In this document: piece by piece, positions 60,479 to 64,000 of the stretch | Layout: each line of letters starts with the position of its first letter | Numbering within the stretch: position 1 is the stretch's first letter | DNA from: Fibrobacter sp. | GTDB lineage: Bacteria; Fibrobacterota; Fibrobacteria; Fibrobacterales; Fibrobacteraceae | Assembly: GCA_024399035.1 (NCBI GenBank) | Contig: JAKSID010000006.1 | Coordinates: 1-64,000 of the forward strand | DNA: 64,000 nucleotides | Direction: 5' to 3' | The notes under the pieces: generated by a model | What the model saw: only the letters and a program-made list of their open reading frames with translations | Database searches by the model: none | Told to the model about the DNA's origin: nothing | Made by a program: the position numbers and the translations under genes

Positions 60479-61693
60479 ATGAAAAATTTTAAACTGATTC
60501 TTTCTGCAGTTACGGCAACCTTCCTCTTCGGTTGCTCGGATCTTGCTGTTAATGAAAAAGAAGCTTACTCTGAAAACATGCCGGCAGATTTCAACTATCA
60601 GGAATACGTTGAAATCAATCCCAAGTTGCATTTCCAAATCATTACGGAAGCTGCTACTAAGCACAATTCCGATATCCGTGAAATGTTGGATCAGCGCAAG
60701 ACGCTGGCGAAGGACTCCGCTACAAACGCTGCAGCTATTGCAGCTTTGGATTCCTCTGCTCAGATGAAGGCTTATATTGCCGATTCCATTAAGTTCTACC
60801 AGACCGATTCCGCAACAATCCATGCTTTGTTCCTCAAGGATTGGGCTGGCGCTTTGCGTCACTACACTGAAGCCGACTGGAAGAGTAGCTGGGATCAGGT
60901 CGCTGTTGCTACCAAGTATGATACAACATCCAAGGTCCTGGACACTCTGAGACTGGACGTGACTGGCATTGGTGAAGGTACAGATACGACCAAGATCTAT
61001 ATGGATACCGGTAAGGCTGATGGTACTACCGCGAAGGGTAAGATTACCTATGATGAAAATGGTGTCATTACCGCAATCGATGGCTATACCGACACCCTCT
61101 ACACAGAAGAAATCTCTGTAACCATTAGTGAAACGGTTAAGGTCGAAAAAATGAAGACCAAGGCCAAGCTGATGACTAGAACCACTGTTACTGTTGATAC
61201 TACAGTGGATACTACATACATAAAGGGCCTTGATGCATCTAAGTACTCTTATCTGGGTAAGTTCAATTTCATTGACAAGGTTGATGCCGCTGGCAATGTC
61301 CAGGAACTGGATGATGTTGCCGTTGCCGAAGCTGTAAAGGCTGACTCCACTACTGTTACACTTCAGTACATCTGGATTGGCAAGGTCAATGGTTGGCCGT
61401 ATCGTCGTTGTAAGGAAAGCGAACTTAACAACACTCGTCCTTGTGAAGACGAATACTTGCTTTGCGAAGCTGCGGCTGCAAATGCCTCTACGACGACTGA
61501 AGTAACTGAAAAGACCGAAGAAGGCTCTGAAGCAACTGAAGAGGACTCTAAGGAAGACGAAAAGGCAAAGATAGAAGAAACGTTGCGCCTTTGCATCAGC
61601 AATGTTAAGAACAGTTGTGCTGTAACTGATTCCACAAAGTTCAAGCGTTACTGCTACGATGAAGTTGGCGGCTATGCTCGCGAGATTAAATAA
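60479..61693 (+). CDS. Lipoprotein of unknown function, operon gene 5
   Basis: A 404-residue lipoprotein (lipobox FLFGC, Cys19). The N-terminal third is helical (EMLDQRKTLAKDSATNAAAIAALDSSAQMKAYIADSIKFY), followed by a region rich in Asp-Thr pairs (TTVTVDTTVDTTYIKGLD) and a compact C-terminal domain with five or six cysteines (WPYRRCKES..CEDEYLLCEA..LRLCISNVKNSC..RYCYDE) split by a Thr/Glu-rich low-complexity loop. No family recognised. Its place between outer-membrane barrels and a glycan-binding-type protein suggests a surface or periplasmic subunit. Confidence 0.65.
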   Translation: MKNFKLILSAVTATFLFGCSDLAVNEKEAYSENMPADFNYQEYVEINPKLHFQIITEAATKHNSDIREMLDQRKTLAKDSATNAAAIAALDSSAQMKAYIADSIKFYQTDSATIHALFLKDWAGALRHYTEADWKSSWDQVAVATKYDTTSKVLDTLRLDVTGIGEGTDTTKIYMDTGKADGTTAKGKITYDENGVITAIDGYTDTLYTEEISVTISETVKVEKMKTKAKLMTRTTVTVDTTVDTTYIKGLDASKYSYLGKFNFIDKVDAAGNVQELDDVAVAEAVKADSTTVTLQYIWIGKVNGWPYRRCKESELNNTRPCEDEYLLCEAAAANASTTTEVTEKTEEGSEATEEDSKEDEKAKIEETLRLCISNVKNSCAVTDSTKFKRYCYDEVGGYAREIK

Positions 61694-61707
61694 GGCAGGG
61701 TGATTTT

Positions 61708-62766
61708 ATGAATATCAAGACTATTGCTTTGACCCTTGCTCTTGGCGCTTTTGCTATGGCAAATGCCGCCGCTGACAAGGTAGTTGGTTTCTACCCGTAC
61801 TGGAGCCAGTACTCTCAGTTCTACGCAAAGGATATTCGTTACAATACTGTAACTGACATCCATTACGTTGGTCTGGTTCCCGCTGAAGACGGCTCTGTCG
61901 CCTTTGCAGATGAATACGATGCTGATAACTTCAAGAGCCTGGCTAAATTGTCCAAGGAAAACAATGTTAAGCTCGTTGTTTCTGTGGGCGGCATGGAAGC
62001 CGAAGGCAACCTGAAGGCCATCGCTTCTTCTGATGAACTGCTTTCTACTTTCGTTTCTAACGTAAGCAGCTGGCTTTCCGCAAACGGTGGCGACGGTGTT
62101 GAACTTGACTGGCAGAACGCTACTGCAGAAGATGCAGAAGACTACGCCAAGATGGTAAACGCTCTCGTTGACGGCCTTTCCGGCTCTACCGTGACTGCCG
62201 TGATCTACCCGGCAGCTGGCATGGAAGCCTACAAGGCCGACGCTCTGAACCGCCTTGCTTATGTGGACGTGTTCATGGCCGACCAGATGACCGAAGAAAG
62301 CTCCGAAGTTGTTCCCAACCAGGGCGCAACCTCCGTGAAGGAAACCTTGAGCAGCGTTACTTCCGCAGGCGTTAACGCAGACCTCCTGGTTCCCGTGCTC
62401 TTCCTCTATGGCAAGAGCTGGATTGGTGCAAAGGGCCTCGGTACTTCTCATCAGGGCACTGGTAGCGGTGACGAAGGTTACCTGTCCTATGCTGAATTGA
62501 TGAACAAGTTCGATTCTCCGGAATACAAGGTGACCTTTGATGAAGCTTCCCAGTCCGAAGTTGCTGTAAGCGATGCAGAAACCATCGTGTTCATGGGTAT
62601 TCCTTCTGTAAAGGCTGTTGCTAAGCAGGTTAAGGCTGATGGTATGGGCGGCGTGGCTGTCTATTCTCTCCATCAGGATCATTTCGAACCCATCGTCTCC
62701 CTCCTGGTGACTATCGGTTTGGAACTCCGCCCGCAGGTGAACTACAAGCCCAGCAAGAAGAAGTAA
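61708..62766 (+). CDS. GH18-fold protein with degenerate active site, operon gene 6
   Basis: A 352-residue exported protein (signal peptide to about Ala21) with the GH18 chitinase (beta/alpha)8 layout: KVVGFYPYWSQYSQFY at strand 1, LVVSVGGME at strand 3 and the region of the DGxDxDxE catalytic motif at strand 4, which here reads DGVELDWQ (129-136). The catalytic Glu is Gln136 and the second Asp is Glu132, so hydrolysis by the normal substrate-assisted mechanism is not expected. Such inactive GH18 proteins usually bind glycans. It closes the six-gene operon and is followed by a strong terminator. Confidence 0.75.
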   Translation: MNIKTIALTLALGAFAMANAAADKVVGFYPYWSQYSQFYAKDIRYNTVTDIHYVGLVPAEDGSVAFADEYDADNFKSLAKLSKENNVKLVVSVGGMEAEGNLKAIASSDELLSTFVSNVSSWLSANGGDGVELDWQNATAEDAEDYAKMVNALVDGLSGSTVTAVIYPAAGMEAYKADALNRLAYVDVFMADQMTEESSEVVPNQGATSVKETLSSVTSAGVNADLLVPVLFLYGKSWIGAKGLGTSHQGTGSGDEGYLSYAELMNKFDSPEYKVTFDEASQSEVAVSDAETIVFMGIPSVKAVAKQVKADGMGGVAVYSLHQDHFEPIVSLLVTIGLELRPQVNYKPSKKK

Positions 62767-62810
62767 TCATCGAGGCGGCTGGTCCGCTATCCATGACATT
62801 CTGAAATTAG

Positions 62811-62842
62811 AAAGAGGACTGCTACGGCAGCCCTCTTTTTTT
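62811..62842 (+). terminator. Operon terminator
   Basis: AGAGGACTGC/GCAGCCCTCT stem around a TACG loop with a seven-T tail. Confidence 0.85.
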
Positions 62843-62889
62843 CCTTGTATGTTCAGCGTACAGACATCTCTGTATGCCTGCGGGACATT

Positions 62890-63080
62890 CATAGAACTAC
62901 TGCAGAATCTTGTATAGAGCTGTGTATAGAACTGCCGAGAGTACGCTTTCAGTTACCGCGGAACCTCGTATAGAACTACCGCGGAACCACGTATAGAACT
63001 GTCGCGAAACCACGTCTAGAGCTATCGCAGAGGTGGGCATGCATTTGCCGCAGTGCCACGTATAGAACTTGCCATAGAGT
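62890..63080. repeat. Degenerate 23-bp tandem repeat
   Basis: Copies of CCACGTATAGAACTACCGCG plus GAA recur with a 23-bp period, best at 62963-63030. Less regular copies extend to both sides. The core TATAGA(A/G)CT appears seven times, and spacing of central copies is 23 or 46 bp. It lies past the operon terminator and has no coding potential. Confidence 0.7.
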
Positions 63081-63107
63081 TTCGTGGGAGAACTCCACGG
63101 GTAGTGC

Positions 63108-63142
63108 AAAAAAAAGACCGCCTCCCTTAGGGAAGCGGCCTT
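63108..63142 (-). terminator. Rho-independent terminator (minus strand)
   Basis: On the minus strand AAGGCCGCTTCCC pairs with GGGAGGCGGTCTT, ending in eight T residues; it serves the partial gene at 63172. Confidence 0.85.
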
Positions 63143-63171
63143 AAGCTTTTGCAAGTTACTTCAAGTAAGGA

Positions 63172-64000
63172 TTACTTATCAGTCTTGTTCCACTTGAGGG
63201 TCACCTGGCGAGCATCCTGCTTGACAACAATCAGGTAGGAGCCTGTGGGAAGACGGTTCAAGGTGAAGTTTGCGTAGTCACCGGTGAAAGCCTTGTGCAT
63301 TACCTTCTGACCATTGACAGAGAGAATGCTGACTTCGATGTCGCCGGAGTTCTTAGCTGCAATGGCAAGCTGGTTGTTGGAGATTGTTGCCTGGAGAGGA
63401 ACTTCCGGGTTAATCTGCTGAATCTTGGCGGTGCCAAATTCTGCCAGGTTGACTGCGCTTGCGCTATCGCCGATCACGACGGTGATACCCAACTGGAAGC
63501 GACCGTACAATTCAGATTCCTCAGCTGTAGCAAGAATGCGAAGCACTGCATTCTGGTTACCTGCAACCAGGGCGTTACCCTGCTTGGTTGCATACGGAGT
63601 GGTCGGCTGGCCGTTAAAGGTGTAGGTCACCGGGGTGGAGTACATAGTGGTGTCGGGCAGCAGCTTTTCTGCGGTGCCACCCAATGCCAGCTTGGTATTC
63701 TTGAAGTTGTTTGTAATTCTGTTTGCACCCTTCTTGAAGGTCACGGTAATGGTGTCATTCATAGCCTTGTAGCCAGTAACTGCCGGTGCGGTAGCAACGA
63801 TCTTTGCTTCGCCAAAGGACTTGAATTCGTACATATACACAGTCTGCTTGGACATTGTGGATGTGCAGGTTGCTGCGTTACATGGAACCTTCTTAACAGC
63901 AACGATCTCAGGGCTCAAGGATGTCAAGGTGTAGGTGGCGCCTTCCATGGTTTTCATGTTGGCGGTGAGCGGCCATTCCTTGGCGGTTCCGGAACCAGAG
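63172..64000 (-). CDS. Secreted protein with T9SS-like tail (5' end beyond window)
   Basis: The reading frame stays open to the window edge (upstream codons read SGSGTAKEWPLTAN), so the true start lies outside. The visible 275 residues are beta-rich and Thr-rich, with a paired-Cys segment (CNAATC), an Ig-like region (YSTPVTYTFNGQPTTPYATKQGNALV) and a C-terminal sorting tail (IEVSILSVNGQKVMHKAF; LPTGSYLIVVKQDARQVTLKW). Probably a large secreted or cell-surface protein; the catalytic or binding part is not visible. A terminator follows the stop codon. Confidence 0.65.
   Translation of the reverse strand, partial: SGSGTAKEWPLTANMKTMEGATYTLTSLSPEIVAVKKVPCNAATCTSTMSKQTVYMYEFKSFGEAKIVATAPAVTGYKAMNDTITVTFKKGANRITNNFKNTKLALGGTAEKLLPDTTMYSTPVTYTFNGQPTTPYATKQGNALVAGNQNAVLRILATAEESELYGRFQLGITVVIGDSASAVNLAEFGTAKIQQINPEVPLQATISNNQLAIAAKNSGDIEVSILSVNGQKVMHKAFTGDYANFTLNRLPTGSYLIVVKQDARQVTLKWNKTDK

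Larger units (their letters stand above)
62767..63171. other. Gene-free region: terminator, tandem repeat, terminator
   Basis: The 405-bp region holds the operon terminator, a degenerate 23-bp tandem repeat, and the minus-strand terminator of the gene at 63172. An 85-codon open frame across the repeat is not credible. Confidence 0.55.

Noticed and set aside
57316-60480. A 1054-codon open frame on the minus strand opposite two barrel genes
   Set aside because: It is antisense to two convincing genes with ribosome sites and signal peptides, crosses the gap between them, and has no domain or signal. Long antisense frames arise here from codon bias in strongly expressed genes.
62890-63080. CRISPR interpretation of the 23-bp repeat
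   Set aside because: Repeats are directly adjacent and degenerate, without unique spacers.
62897-63154. An 85-codon minus-strand frame across the tandem repeat
   Set aside because: Codons simply translate the 23-bp repeat and it overlaps the terminator of the neighbouring gene.

Overview
The window reads as chromosomal DNA of a Fibrobacter-like bacterium (Fibrobacterota, FCB group). The evidence is a lipoprotein with the Fibrobacter succinogenes major paralogous domain, many secreted plant-polysaccharide proteins (GH43, GH5, two CE4 deacetylases with CBM6, a GH18-like protein), Ser/Ala-rich linkers, C-terminal tails resembling type IX secretion (T9SS) sorting domains, an outer membrane (LpxA, BamA-like barrel, lipoproteins), and Bacteroidetes-type -7 promoter boxes (TANNTTTG) lying just before start codons. 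No rRNA, tRNA, phage, insertion sequence or CRISPR array was recognised. Layout: 0-11 kb holds a Ktr/Trk potassium system, two BASS-type symporters, an AlkD-like repair protein, a metallo-beta-lactamase hydrolase, an ADP-ribosylglycohydrolase, a large GH43 arabinanase and a YhhN-like membrane protein. 11.4-11.63 kb encodes a strong candidate structured ncRNA on the minus strand, possibly 6S RNA. 11.7-20 kb holds uvrC, a coiled-coil/ZapA pair, a lone nuoA, a BamA-like protein and uup. 20-33.7 kb is rich in secreted proteins: two large carbohydrate-binding or Ig-repeat proteins, then ackA, paired PAP2 phosphatases, a histidine phosphatase, a SIR2-like protein and tandem CE4-CBM6 deacetylases. 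33.9-51 kb is mostly housekeeping: folD, an FKBP lipoprotein, argA-folE, an esterase lipoprotein, a GT4 glycogen synthase, dsbD, an ECF sigma-factor operon ending in the CCA-adding enzyme, a GT2 glycosyltransferase and lpxA. 51.2-64 kb holds a GH5 cellulase lipoprotein diverging from a tightly spaced six-gene operon (52789-62766), then a partial secreted protein. That operon is the most interesting system here. It encodes a small secreted carbohydrate-binding-like protein, three predicted outer-membrane barrels (two clearly paralogous), a lipoprotein, and a GH18-fold protein whose DGxDxDxE motif has lost the catalytic Glu (Gln136). I infer an outer-membrane glycan-binding or adhesion complex, by loose analogy to Sus-type systems that use GH18-like binding proteins. 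Other unexplained structure: two intergenic arrays of three wide-spaced inverted repeats (4.2 kb and 42.4 kb) with about 85-95 bp periodicity, a dispersed gene-end repeat in two inverted copies (16.6 and 51.1 kb), and a degenerate 23-bp tandem repeat near 63 kb.
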